Shown here: piece after piece, positions 41,824 through 50,625 of the stretch | How positions within the stretch are numbered: position 1 is the stretch's first letter | How the letters are laid out: each line of letters starts with the position of its first letter | Assembly: GCF_024189295.1 (NCBI RefSeq) | Contig: NZ_JAIZEN010000014.1 | Span: 1 to 64,000, forward strand | Length of the DNA stretch: 64,000 nt | DNA from: Halobacillus sp. A1 | GTDB lineage: Bacteria; Bacillota; Bacilli; Bacillales; Halobacillaceae | Direction of reading: 5' to 3' | Notes under the pieces: model-generated | Told to the model about the DNA's origin: nothing | Seen by the model: the letters and a program-made list of their open reading frames with translations, nothing else | Database searches by the model: none | Program-made: the position numbers and the translations under genes

Positions 41824-43866
41824 TTGCTAGATCAAAAATCCTATCAATTTCTCGAGAGGATCATAAAGTACAACCAAATTACTAAACCGGGGGTCATGAT
41901 GGAATTGGACCTGTCGGAAAGACAATTTCATTACCTTTTAGAAAAGGTGAACAGCATTTTAAGCAGTATGAACCTGCCTTCCATTGAATTGAAAAACCAA
42001 ATGTTTGTAGTAGATGATCAAACGAAAGAACTCTTAGAAACAGAGTCGGCTCTGGACATGAGGGGAAACGATCTCGTTATTTCTGAGGACGACCGTCCAT
42101 TCATGATTTATTTATATACCTTCATTAAAAAGGAAGCCATTTCTAGCTACCATTACCAATCACTGCTTAAAGTAAGTAAAAACACAGCTTTAAATGATGT
42201 GAAAAAAGCGAAGGAAGTCTGTCAGACGTGGCAGGTGCAGATCGTTTACAAAAGAATGGAAGGATATTGTTTAGAAGGTCATGAAATGGATAAGCGCAGG
42301 TTCGCCATTTACTGCATAGATTATCTTCTGTCCCAGCCCCTTGGAAAAGAAATGATTGAGATGATCTTAAGATCTTGGGACAAAGAGGAAGAGATGCTGG
42401 AAACACAACGTATCATTGAAGAGTTCTTGAGTCGCACAACTCTTCAACTTGTGAAAAGCAGAAAGGTGGAAATGATCTACCACCTTATATTTGTGAGAGC
42501 CCGTCGTCAAAGCGAAGACCTTCATTTTACAGCTGCTCAGAAAGAAATGCTTGAGAGTCAGGAATTATTTCAGCTCGCCTCAGATTTGGCGGAGGAATTA
42601 TTTTCAGAAGAAGACAAGGTGGAAAAGTATTTCACAGCGATTCAGTTGTTAACTTCTCAGGAGGAAGTGTACAGTCACGATAACACATCTCTACGAAACC
42701 TGGCTGAAGAGATCATTAATGAATTCGAAAAAAATACGCTGCTGCCTATCAAAAATAGAAGTTATCTAATTAAGAGCTTATTTAATCATCTCGTTCCCAC
42801 TTATTTTCGAATCACATTTGAGATCCCGTTAATTAATCCGATGACTGAGAGAATTAAGGAAGACTATAAGGAACTGTTCCAATTTGTAGAAAAATCATTG
42901 CGTCCTCTCTCTATTTTAACAGGCAAACAAATAAGTGAAGCGGAAATAGGGTATTTTACTCTCCATTTTGGGGGATATTTAGAAAGGTACAGCGAGGTCA
43001 AATCGGAACATGTAAGGGCTTTGATCGTCTGTTCCAATGGGGTAAGTTCATCGATCATGCTGAGAGCTCAATTGAGTGACATGTTTCCGGGGATTCATTT
43101 TTCGCGCATCCACACAGCGGAAAATATTCAGACCATCCCGCCTTCAAGCTATGACTTAATATTTTCGACGGTTCAATTATCGTCTATCAAACCTTTGTTT
43201 ATAGTGAAACCTTTATTATCTCTCGTAGAAAAAACTCACTTGATTCAAGCTGTATCCGCACAATTTCCTCATTTGAATGAGCGCAACATTTCTGTCGATC
43301 AGGTGATGAATATTATTAGAAGAAACACAGATATTAAGAATGAAAAGAAATTAATATCCGAATTAGTAGAACTTATGTACTTTAATAACACAGAACAAAG
43401 GTGGGAGAAGCCAATGCTTTCAGAATTATTAACGAAAGAAACAATCCAATTTACAAATAGAGAACTCGATTGGAAGTCAGCTATTAATCAGGCGGCCGAG
43501 CCGCTGGTAGAAACAAATAAAGTGGAACGAAGATATGTCGATTCTATGATCAAGAATGTCGAGGAAATCGGCACCTATATTCATATCGGAAAAGGAATAG
43601 CGATCCCACATGCCAGACCAGACGCCGGTGTGAATGAGGTAGGGATGTCACTTCTTCGAACACAAAAACCTGTTTTGCTGCTTGATCAGGAGGAACATCC
43701 GATTGATTTATTCATTTGCTTAGCAGCGGTCGATAACGAAGCTCACTTGAAGGCTTTATCTCATTTAACAAAATTGCTCGGAAATGATTCAACTTTACAA
43801 GCTATTAAGAATGCTGACTCTGCTCAGCAAATCATCGATATTATCCAAGAAGGAGAGGAATTATAA
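41824..43866 (+). CDS. PRD-containing PTS regulator with EIIB and EIIA domains
   Basis: Transcription activator of the MtlR/LicR class, 680 residues. N-terminal HTH domains (1-120), two PRDs (about 180-400), an EIIB-like domain with phosphorylatable Cys in LIVCSNGVSSS, and a C-terminal EIIA domain with active His in GIAIPHARPDAG. Start taken as TTG 41824, 8 nt after GGAGG; the ATG at 41809 overlaps that site. It reads directly into the EIIB and EIIC genes and supplies the operon's only EIIA domain. Confidence 0.87.
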   Translation: MLDQKSYQFLERIIKYNQITKPGVMMELDLSERQFHYLLEKVNSILSSMNLPSIELKNQMFVVDDQTKELLETESALDMRGNDLVISEDDRPFMIYLYTFIKKEAISSYHYQSLLKVSKNTALNDVKKAKEVCQTWQVQIVYKRMEGYCLEGHEMDKRRFAIYCIDYLLSQPLGKEMIEMILRSWDKEEEMLETQRIIEEFLSRTTLQLVKSRKVEMIYHLIFVRARRQSEDLHFTAAQKEMLESQELFQLASDLAEELFSEEDKVEKYFTAIQLLTSQEEVYSHDNTSLRNLAEEIINEFEKNTLLPIKNRSYLIKSLFNHLVPTYFRITFEIPLINPMTERIKEDYKELFQFVEKSLRPLSILTGKQISEAEIGYFTLHFGGYLERYSEVKSEHVRALIVCSNGVSSSIMLRAQLSDMFPGIHFSRIHTAENIQTIPPSSYDLIFSTVQLSSIKPLFIVKPLLSLVEKTHLIQAVSAQFPHLNERNISVDQVMNIIRRNTDIKNEKKLISELVELMYFNNTEQRWEKPMLSELLTKETIQFTNRELDWKSAINQAAEPLVETNKVERRYVDSMIKNVEEIGTYIHIGKGIAIPHARPDAGVNEVGMSLLRTQKPVLLLDQEEHPIDLFICLAAVDNEAHLKALSHLTKLLGNDSTLQAIKNADSAQQIIDIIQEGEEL

Positions 43867-44147
43867 TGAAATTTTTAGCAGTTTGCGGATCAGGATTAGG
43901 TACTAGCTTTATGGTGGAGATGAATATTATACAGGTATTGAATGAGCTTGGGGTGACGGGAGTCGAAGTATCTCACTCTGACTTAAGTTCAGCTTCACCT
44001 GGAGATGCCGACGTTTTCTTCTTAGCGAAAGATATCGCTGAAGGCAACGATCACCTTGGCGAAGTTGTCGTCCTTGATAATATTATCGACATGGATGAAT
44101 TGAAAGAAAAGGTGAAAAAGGTGGTTGAAGAGAAAAACCTTTTATAA
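43866..44147 (+). CDS. ulaB: PTS EIIB, ascorbate/SgaB type
   Basis: A 93-residue phosphocarrier with phosphocysteine in AVCGSGLGTSF (Cys7). The start overlaps the stop of the regulator (TAATG). Passes phosphate from EIIA to the substrate at EIIC. Named from family; the true substrate is uncertain because the Ula catabolic genes are missing. Confidence 0.85.
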   Translation: MKFLAVCGSGLGTSFMVEMNIIQVLNELGVTGVEVSHSDLSSASPGDADVFFLAKDIAEGNDHLGEVVVLDNIIDMDELKEKVKKVVEEKNLL

Positions 44148-44179
44148 TCGTTTGAATTTTAAGAAGGGGGAGAAAAGAG

Positions 44180-45532
44180 ATGAATAATGTTCTAACAACT
44201 TTAATCGATATTTTAAGTCAGCCCGCCATATTAGTCGCTCTTATTGCTTTGATCGGTTTATTGGCGCAAAAGAAAAATTTGTCGGACACGATGAAAGGGA
44301 CGACCAAAACCTTTGTCGGATTCCTCGTCATTGCCGCGGGAGCGGGTATTTTAGAGACATCCCTTGTACCCTTTGGTTCGATGTTCCAGGAAGCATTTAA
44401 TGTGTCCGGCGTCGTGCCGAATAATGAAGCCATTGTAGCTTTGGCATTAAATGAATATGGTTCCAATACGGCATTGATCATGTTTTTCGGAATGATCGTC
44501 AATATCCTGATTGCACGATTCACAAGGTTCAAATATATCTTTCTGACAGGTCACCATACGTTGTATATGGCCTGTATGCTTGCCGTTATTATGGCTGTAG
44601 CTGGATTTGATACAGTTCCTCTAATCGCAGCAGGAGCAGTCGCACTCGGGATCATCATGACATTATCTCCTGCAATCCTGCAGCCATTTATGAGAAAGCT
44701 TACAGGAAATGATAATGTAGCCTTAGGACATTTCAGTGCTGTTGGTTATGCATTAAGTGGATTAGTAGGACAAGCAGTAAAAGGAAAAGGAAAAGAGTCA
44801 ACCTCTACAGAAGAAATCGACTTTCCAAAAGGGCTCGGCTTTCTACGTGACAGCACGGTAAGTATAGCGCTGACTATGATCGTAATGTACTTCGTAGTAG
44901 CGATAGCAGCAGGACCTGCTTATATCGAAGCAGAGCTTAGTGACGACACAAACTTCCTTGTATTCTCATTAGTACAGGCAGGTAATTTTGCAGCAGGTGT
45001 ATTCATTATCCTTGCTGGGGTGCGTTTGGTGCTGGCAGAAATTGTTCCAGCCTTTAAAGGAATTTCAACAAAACTCGTTCCGAATGCAAAGCCTGCATTA
45101 GATGTTCCCATTGTTTTCACGTATGCTCCAAATGCCGTCTTAATCGGATTCTTCTCCAGTTTCATCGGTGGATTGTTCAGTATGATTGTGATGGCTGTTG
45201 TAGGAAGCACAATTATTCTTCCAGGCGTCGTCCCTCACTTCTTTACGGGAGCGGCAGCCGGTGTGTTCGGGAATGCTACAGGTGGATTAAAAGGAGCTGT
45301 TGCGGGCTCGTTCATAAATGGTATCATTGTTTCATTTCTGCCCGTCTTCCTGCTGCCGGTATTAGGCGAACTAGGATTTGCCAATACGACATTCTCTGAT
45401 GCAGACTTCGGTGTCGGTGGAATATTCTTTGGTTCACTTGCCAACTACGGAGGACCGATGGCTATCGTGATCAGTCTTATAGTTATTCTCGTACTGATGG
45501 CCATTCCATTTGGAAAGAAAAAAAGTGCATAA
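44180..45532 (+). CDS. ulaA: PTS EIIC, ascorbate/SgaT type
   Basis: Membrane channel of the ascorbate-type PTS family, 450 residues with about 11 helices. Family segments include ILSQPAILVALIALIGL at the N-terminus and HHTLYMACMLAVIM around residue 130. RBS AAGAAGGGGGAGAAAAGAG. Likely imports and phosphorylates an acid sugar. Confidence 0.87.
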   Translation: MNNVLTTLIDILSQPAILVALIALIGLLAQKKNLSDTMKGTTKTFVGFLVIAAGAGILETSLVPFGSMFQEAFNVSGVVPNNEAIVALALNEYGSNTALIMFFGMIVNILIARFTRFKYIFLTGHHTLYMACMLAVIMAVAGFDTVPLIAAGAVALGIIMTLSPAILQPFMRKLTGNDNVALGHFSAVGYALSGLVGQAVKGKGKESTSTEEIDFPKGLGFLRDSTVSIALTMIVMYFVVAIAAGPAYIEAELSDDTNFLVFSLVQAGNFAAGVFIILAGVRLVLAEIVPAFKGISTKLVPNAKPALDVPIVFTYAPNAVLIGFFSSFIGGLFSMIVMAVVGSTIILPGVVPHFFTGAAAGVFGNATGGLKGAVAGSFINGIIVSFLPVFLLPVLGELGFANTTFSDADFGVGGIFFGSLANYGGPMAIVISLIVILVLMAIPFGKKKSA

Positions 45533-45542
45533 ATAGTGGCCG

Positions 45543-45571
45543 TAAAAGGGGGGGATTCTCCCCTTTTACTT
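45543..45571 (+). terminator. terminator after the EIIC gene
   Basis: GTAAAAGGGG and CCCCTTTTAC pair around a short loop, with a weak T-run. Some read-through to the PHP gene is possible. Confidence 0.65.
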
Positions 45572-45650
45572 ATTTTGATAAAATGAACGGTGTCTATAGC
45601 TGAGGCAGGATATTTTTTTACGTTTTAACTTAGGCAGGAGGTTACTAGGA

Positions 45651-46451
45651 ATGTATGTAACTGAATACCATCACCATACGAATCACTCATTCGATTCTAA
45701 AGCAGATATGGAAGCTGTTTGTAAGGAAGCCATAAGCAAAGGGATCGACGAAATCTGTTTTACTGAACATTACTCGGTTAATCCCAACCTTCCTACTTAC
45801 GGCCATATTGATTTTGATAGGTACTTCAACCAAATTAAATCGTGCCAGGAAAAATTCAAAGGTGAACTGACGATTAAAGCAGGAATTGAACTTTGTGAAC
45901 CCCACCTTATGAAAGAAGATTATCATGACGTGCTGCATAACAAGGAACTGGATTTTATCCTTGGCTCCGTCCATAACATTGAGGAAGTAAAACTGCGGAC
46001 ATTTATGAGTGATAAAGAGAATGAAGCAGCTTACCGCAGATATTTTGAAGAAGTTTACTCTTTAGTTTCTTCAGCGGACATCGATGTTTTAGCACATTTG
46101 GATTTAATGAAACGGTACGCCATGGAAGCGAAAGGAAACTATTCCTTTACGGATTTGCAGGACATTTTACAAGCCATCTTACAAAAAGCGATTGAACGAG
46201 GAATCGGAATAGAGATCAATACGTCCGGATTATCCAATGTAAAAGTCGGGGAAGCTTTTCCTACGATGGAGGTTCTCAAACTCTATAAAAACCTTGGCGG
46301 CGAAATATTAACCATTGGATCAGATTCTCATCGAGCGGATACAGTGGGCAGCCATTTAGATGATGCGCTTGAAATGGCGAAGCAGGCGGGTTTTGATGAT
46401 GTGTACACGTTTGTGAATCGAAAGCCGCTGGCGGTTAAAATAGAGGAGTAG
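45651..46451 (+). CDS. PHP-domain phosphatase, HisK-like
   Basis: A 266-residue TIM-barrel phosphoesterase with trinuclear metal site: EYHHHTNHSFDSKADM at the N-terminus, CFTEHYS, IELCEPH, GSVHN, LAHLDLMKRY and GSDSHR. Histidinol-phosphatase annotation is usual, but no his genes are near. Its position after the PTS suggests a sugar-phosphate substrate. RBS AGGCAGGAGGTTACTAGGA. Confidence 0.82.
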   Translation: MYVTEYHHHTNHSFDSKADMEAVCKEAISKGIDEICFTEHYSVNPNLPTYGHIDFDRYFNQIKSCQEKFKGELTIKAGIELCEPHLMKEDYHDVLHNKELDFILGSVHNIEEVKLRTFMSDKENEAAYRRYFEEVYSLVSSADIDVLAHLDLMKRYAMEAKGNYSFTDLQDILQAILQKAIERGIGIEINTSGLSNVKVGEAFPTMEVLKLYKNLGGEILTIGSDSHRADTVGSHLDDALEMAKQAGFDDVYTFVNRKPLAVKIEE

Positions 46452-46484
46452 ACAAAGCAAGATTTAGAAGCTGCGTTTAATAAT

Positions 46485-46531
46485 AAAAGCCATCATCTCT
46501 CCCTGCGAAGCGGAAATAATGATGGCTTTTT
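46485..46531. terminator. bidirectional terminator
   Basis: AAAAGCCATCAT and ATGATGGCTTTT are complementary ends of a longer hairpin between convergent genes. Confidence 0.8.
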
Positions 46532-46545
46532 ATGATGTGTAAATT

Positions 46546-47556
46546 TTAATCGTCCTCAAGTTCCTTCATTAAATCCACATTATATTTCTCAATTGGACTC
46601 AACGTGCCATCATAATTCACATCAGTAACATACCAAGTTTTCTGAGAGAAATACTGTTGCAAGTCTTTGGATTCAAAAATATACCCGTGTCGCGCGAATA
46701 TTTCATTACGAGCAAGACGTAGTTCATTCTTCGTTAAGTGGGTAAGCTCTTGTTTCGACAGCCGGTATTGATGACTCTCTGGTAAGAAATAAGTATCTGC
46801 ATTGACCACTTCGGTTGGTTCAAATTGGGGATCTGAGCCAAATACTCTCTCATGAATGATTAATGTGTAGTCTTCTTCACTCGTACCCGTTAAGACAGGG
46901 ATAGAATACCCGCATGATCCGGAATAGTATAGCAGATCTTCAGATGGTAATTGTTCAGGATATTCTTCGGTGCAGCTATTTCCTACATATACATGCCACT
47001 CTTCCTCAAGTGCAATGGATAACTGATCAATGGTGTCAAACACGTCTTCGGCCCAGTTTTCTAATGGAGTAAGGTTATCCTTATCAAATAGATTGAAGAT
47101 GTTATCTAATTCATGTGCCGGGATTTGGTGAGCCTCCACGTATAACATTTGATCCTCTCGAGTGATACTCCATTCCCCTAATGAGATATTACGGCCGGGC
47201 AGATCAATTTGTAATTGGTTTAATTGTTCTTCTGTTTGAATGAGTAGGTCATCCTCTGACTGCAGATTCTGTTGTTCAGGTTGAGAATCTGGTGCTTCTT
47301 CCATGTTTTCCTTAGGTTGGGTGGAGTTGGCGTTTAATTCATTTTCTGGAGAGAAGTAATAGGTCCAGCCGAAAAACAATCCGATTCCTATCACGACAAA
47401 TAAGCCTAGCAGTAAAGGTAATGTGGAACGCTTCGACCGAGTGGTTCTTTTTACTTCCGTTCGGCTTTGGGAGGGAGGGCTCACTTTTTCCCCGCAGCCC
47501 GTGCAGAAGGTTTGATTTTTATTTAACTTGTGTCCGCAGCTTTTACATTTCTCCAT
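46546..47556 (-). CDS. zinc-ribbon membrane protein with YARHG domain
   Basis: A 336-residue protein starting at ATG 47556 (MEKCKSCGHKL) after GGAGGAATTT. CxxC pairs at residues 4-7 and about 18-21 form a zinc ribbon. A helix at about 46-66 spans the membrane, followed by an exported acidic domain and a C-terminal YARHG domain (ELRLARNEIFARHGYIFESKDL). YARHG proteins are envelope proteins of uncertain role, perhaps peptidase-associated. Confidence 0.82.
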   Translation of the reverse strand: MEKCKSCGHKLNKNQTFCTGCGEKVSPPSQSRTEVKRTTRSKRSTLPLLLGLFVVIGIGLFFGWTYYFSPENELNANSTQPKENMEEAPDSQPEQQNLQSEDDLLIQTEEQLNQLQIDLPGRNISLGEWSITREDQMLYVEAHQIPAHELDNIFNLFDKDNLTPLENWAEDVFDTIDQLSIALEEEWHVYVGNSCTEEYPEQLPSEDLLYYSGSCGYSIPVLTGTSEEDYTLIIHERVFGSDPQFEPTEVVNADTYFLPESHQYRLSKQELTHLTKNELRLARNEIFARHGYIFESKDLQQYFSQKTWYVTDVNYDGTLSPIEKYNVDLMKELEDD

Positions 47557-47898
47557 AAATTCCTCCATTTCTCAGACGATGTTCTCCTCTTAAAAAAAAT
47601 AATAGAATTATTCTTGAGAGACTATTGCCGGGTCTGCATAATGGTCCGTTGAAATCATTCTCAATACAATTCCTCCCTTTGCTTTTTTATAAGTAATAAG
47701 TCCTTCATGTTGTTAAATTATAACCATATTATGGGTAATTAAGTTGTCGAAACATGATATAACAAAAAATAAGTACCCTCTATAGGTTAGAGGTGGAGGA
47801 GTTTCAGATGACTTCCCGCTGAAAGATTATCAATAGACTTTGTCTGCTATTTTTTAGGTGAATTGACCTTCTTAAGATTACAAGATTCATCACCCCAC

Positions 47899-47930
47899 TA
47901 TGCAACCATATAGTTGCATATAATAAAAAT
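47899..47930 (+). promoter_or_regulatory. operator and promoter of the ArsR gene
   Basis: TATGCAAC and GTTGCATA are perfect arms around CATATA (47899-47920). TATAAT at 47919-47924 overlaps the right arm and lies only 6 nt before the ATG, so the transcript should be leaderless or nearly so, and autorepression is likely. Confidence 0.6.
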
Positions 47931-48209
47931 ATGAACTGGAACAAAGATGCTATATTCAAAGCTCTCGGCGACCCGACACGACGGCTGATATTAGATGAAC
48001 TGTCCGAACGCAACGAGTTGACGTTGTATGAACTTACCGCACGACTCATCATGAACCACGACCTTTCCATTTCCAGACAAGGAATTGCTAAGCATCTTTC
48101 TGTATTGGAAGAGGCTGAACTCGTGACATCAAAAAGAAAGGGGAAATACCGAGTTATTATTTTCAATAACGAACCGCTGAAAAATCTGCTGGAAGGATGG
48201 GTTGAGTAA
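47931..48209 (+). CDS. ArsR-family transcriptional regulator
   Basis: A 92-residue winged-helix protein: FKALGDPTRRLILDEL followed by a recognition helix SRQGIAKHLSVLEEAELV. No cysteine metal-binding motif, so it resembles SdpR/YczG-type regulators of small transcription units. No ribosome-binding site before the ATG. Its target genes are not evident next to it. Confidence 0.8.
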   Translation: MNWNKDAIFKALGDPTRRLILDELSERNELTLYELTARLIMNHDLSISRQGIAKHLSVLEEAELVTSKRKGKYRVIIFNNEPLKNLLEGWVE

Positions 48210-48240
48210 TTTTTATACATTGTTTTGAGATATTCGGGTT

Positions 48241-48412
48241 GTTTCCGTTATGTTTAATAGCGTTTAGAGGTCCGGGAAATCACTCGCTTTCCGTGGGAGT
48301 GCGGTGAGCCTCCTCGAGCTATACGCTCTGCGGGGTCTCACCAAGCACTCTTTTCCCACAGGAGTCTCGCAATTTCCCGAACCTCTGTGTGATAATTAGT
48401 GGAACGAAAACT
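48241..48412. repeat. dispersed palindromic element A, copy 2
   Basis: Begins GTTTCCGTTATG, shares CACTCGCTTTCCGTGGGAG and CACAGGAGTCTCGCAATTTC with the other copies, and ends GGAACGAAAAC. Confidence 0.85.
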
Positions 48413-48530
48413 ACCATGACAGAGAGACCACCATGATAAAAGCTTGACATTGAGCTGTAAATTCTTATAAACAGGAATTATGGAAGGGACTCATTCTCGC
48501 ATAGGGAGTCGTTTTTCCCCTCTATCAAAT

Positions 48531-48657
48531 GGGGTGGTTGGGAAGCTGCGAGACTCCCGTGGGAGAAGGATGTAGGCGAGATCCCACAGGGCTGCAAGCC
48601 CGAGGAAGCTCGCCACTTCCCCCACAGGAAAGCGAGTAGCTTCCCAACCACTCCTGA
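48531..48657. repeat. dispersed element B, copy 2 (uninterrupted)
   Basis: Starts GGGGTGGTTGGGAAGCTGCG and ends GCTTCCCAACCACTCCTG, about 127 bp; serves as the empty-site comparison for 38391-38726. Confidence 0.82.
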
Positions 48658-48832
48658 CTCTAAACATGGCAACGAATCCCGGTATTTACGAAATCCAACC
48701 TTCAACATCCAGTCATCATGCTGAAAAATCCTCAACGGCTTAAATACTTTAGAACAGGACTCACTACTTATGCTTGCAGGCAGATGGTCATCAGCTACCA
48801 GGCATGATAAATATCAAAGGAGGCAGTACAGG

Positions 48833-49216
48833 ATGAAAATCGTTGTTACCAGCGTATTCGTAGAAGATCAGGAAAAGGCATTGAAGTTTTATACAGACAT
48901 CCTAGGCTTTGAGAAAAAGCATGACGTTCCCGCAGGAGAAGCCAGGTGGATCACAGTCGTTTCCCCTGAAGATCAGGGAGGAACGGAGCTTTTGCTTGAA
49001 CCGAACGGGCATCCAGCCGCGAAAGAGTATCAAACACGCCTGTTTGAAGAAGGAATTCCAGTAACCATGTTCGGTGTGGAAGATATACAAAAAGAGCACG
49101 AGCGATTATTGGAAAGCGGTGTGGAGTTTACGATGGAGCCCACAAAAATGGGGGACAACACTCTGGCTGTTTTTGACGATACGTGTGGCAACCTTATTCA
49201 GATCATGGAGTTATAA
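48833..49216 (+). CDS. VOC-superfamily protein
   Basis: A 127-residue glyoxalase-fold protein from ATG 48833 after AAAGGAGGCAGTACAGG: KIVVTSVFVEDQEKALKFYTDILGFE, and C-terminal DTCGNLIQIMEL (final Glu is the usual metal ligand). The first typical metal His is replaced (VTSVFV), so catalysis is doubtful; may be a binding protein. Monocistronic. Confidence 0.78.
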   Translation: MKIVVTSVFVEDQEKALKFYTDILGFEKKHDVPAGEARWITVVSPEDQGGTELLLEPNGHPAAKEYQTRLFEEGIPVTMFGVEDIQKEHERLLESGVEFTMEPTKMGDNTLAVFDDTCGNLIQIMEL

Positions 49217-49277
49217 TGTGAATTTGAAATAGATGGCCGAAAAGTTTAATCAACCATTATACAAAAATTTTTGTTAC

Positions 49278-49308
49278 CCCAGTCCTCACTGTAGGACTGG
49301 GTATTTTT
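49278..49308 (+). terminator. terminator after the VOC gene
   Basis: CCCAGTCCT and AGGACTGGG stem with CACTGT loop, followed by TATTTTTC. Confidence 0.85.
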
Positions 49309-49362
49309 CTAAAAAAGCCCGTATTTCATTGCATAATCATCCAAATTCCATTAATATAATGT

Positions 49363-49378
49363 ATGAAACTGATTTCAT
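49363..49378. promoter_or_regulatory. LacI-type operator before the regulator gene
   Basis: ATGAAACTGATTTCAT, a palindrome matching the operators before the transport operon (TGAAACCGATATCA). Indicates autoregulation. Confidence 0.75.
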
Positions 49379-49404
49379 ATACCAGCGTAGTGGAGTGATG
49401 AAAA

Positions 49405-50397
49405 ATGCCGACGATTTCAGACGTGGCGAAATTATCAGGATTGTCGAAAGCTACCGTTTCACGAGTAATCAACAAACATCCATATATAGCAAAAGAGAAA
49501 CGAGAACGCGTGGAGCAAGCGATGAAGGAGCTTGGCTACGTTCCGAATCCATCAGCGAGAAGGCTGCGGGGATCGACGACGAGCACGATAGGTGTGATTG
49601 TTCCAAGAATCGTTAACCCGTTCTTTTCGTATCTAGTCAACTCGATTGAACAAGAGGCGTACAAAAACAATTACCAGGTATTGATGTTCCAAAGCAATGA
49701 AAATAAAGATAAAGAACTGTATTTCTTAAACTTGCTTAAAAATCGCCAGGTGGATGGACTGATCATGACATCGATCGAAAACGACTGGGATGTGATTCAG
49801 CCTTATACGGAGTTTGGGCCGATTGTGTTGTGTAACGAATACTTGATGCATTCTAAAGCACCGATCGTACGTCTGGATCAGGCGAAGGGTGCCTATATTG
49901 GAACGAAACATTTGATTGATAAAGGGCACAAGAAGATCGCGTATTGTACAGGTGGTTTATTTGCTGAGGATGGCAAAGATAAGGACCGTAACCACGGCTA
50001 TCAGCAGGCATTGACTGAAGCGGGGCTCAGCATTCAGACAAACTGGATTTTCATAAACAAGCATACAATTGATGATGGAAAAAAAGTGATGAGACAGATG
50101 CTGGCGATGGACGAACGTCCTTCTGCTATTTTTACGGGCAGTGATGAAATCGCGGCTGGTGTCATTATGGAAGCGAAGGAAAATGGCGTGCGTATACCTG
50201 AAGATCTTGCGGTCATCGGCTTTGATGATCAGCCAATCGCCGAAATTATTGAGCCGAAGCTGACGACGATCCGCCAGCCGATCAATGAGCTTGGGGAGAA
50301 GTCGGTCGAGCAGCTCATTATGCTGATGAGCAGCAAAGACGCTGATTATAAACAGATCGAACTGCCTGTAGAGCTCCTTGTCAGAAAATCTACGTAA
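49405..50397 (+). CDS. LacI-family repressor of the alpha-glucoside operon
   Basis: A 330-residue LacI/GalR regulator. N-terminal HTH TISDVAKLSGLSKATVSRVI (residues 3-22) with hinge helix PNPSARRLRGS, then a periplasmic-binding-protein fold for sugar sensing. Four matching palindromes flank it, one upstream and three before the transport operon. Sugar effector likely maltose- or isomaltose-like. Not CcpA itself: location and operators are local. Confidence 0.9.
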   Translation: MPTISDVAKLSGLSKATVSRVINKHPYIAKEKRERVEQAMKELGYVPNPSARRLRGSTTSTIGVIVPRIVNPFFSYLVNSIEQEAYKNNYQVLMFQSNENKDKELYFLNLLKNRQVDGLIMTSIENDWDVIQPYTEFGPIVLCNEYLMHSKAPIVRLDQAKGAYIGTKHLIDKGHKKIAYCTGGLFAEDGKDKDRNHGYQQALTEAGLSIQTNWIFINKHTIDDGKKVMRQMLAMDERPSAIFTGSDEIAAGVIMEAKENGVRIPEDLAVIGFDDQPIAEIIEPKLTTIRQPINELGEKSVEQLIMLMSSKDADYKQIELPVELLVRKST

Positions 50398-50412
50398 TTT
50401 TAAAAAAACTCT

Positions 50413-50600
50413 TGAAACCGATTTCATTTTGGCGTATACTTCAAATTAGAAAACCAATACGTGATGTCGGTTTTTATTTTTACAGAGATGTGAAACCGAT
50501 ATCATATACGTATTCATACTTCTTGTTCAGCTTAATGGGTACGTGGAATTTAAGAAGTCTGTGGCTTATATTTTTTTGTGAATTTGTGAAACCGATATCA
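50413..50600 (+). promoter_or_regulatory. three LacI-type operators before the sugar-binding protein gene
   Basis: TGAAACCGATTTCA at 50413-50426, TGAAACCGATATCA at 50491-50504 and the same at 50587-50600. Centre-to-centre distances are 78 and 96 bp. A LacI-family tetramer or neighbouring dimers could loop across the promoter. Confidence 0.78.
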
Positions 50601-50625
50601 CATATTGAAAAGGAGTGGAGAGTAA

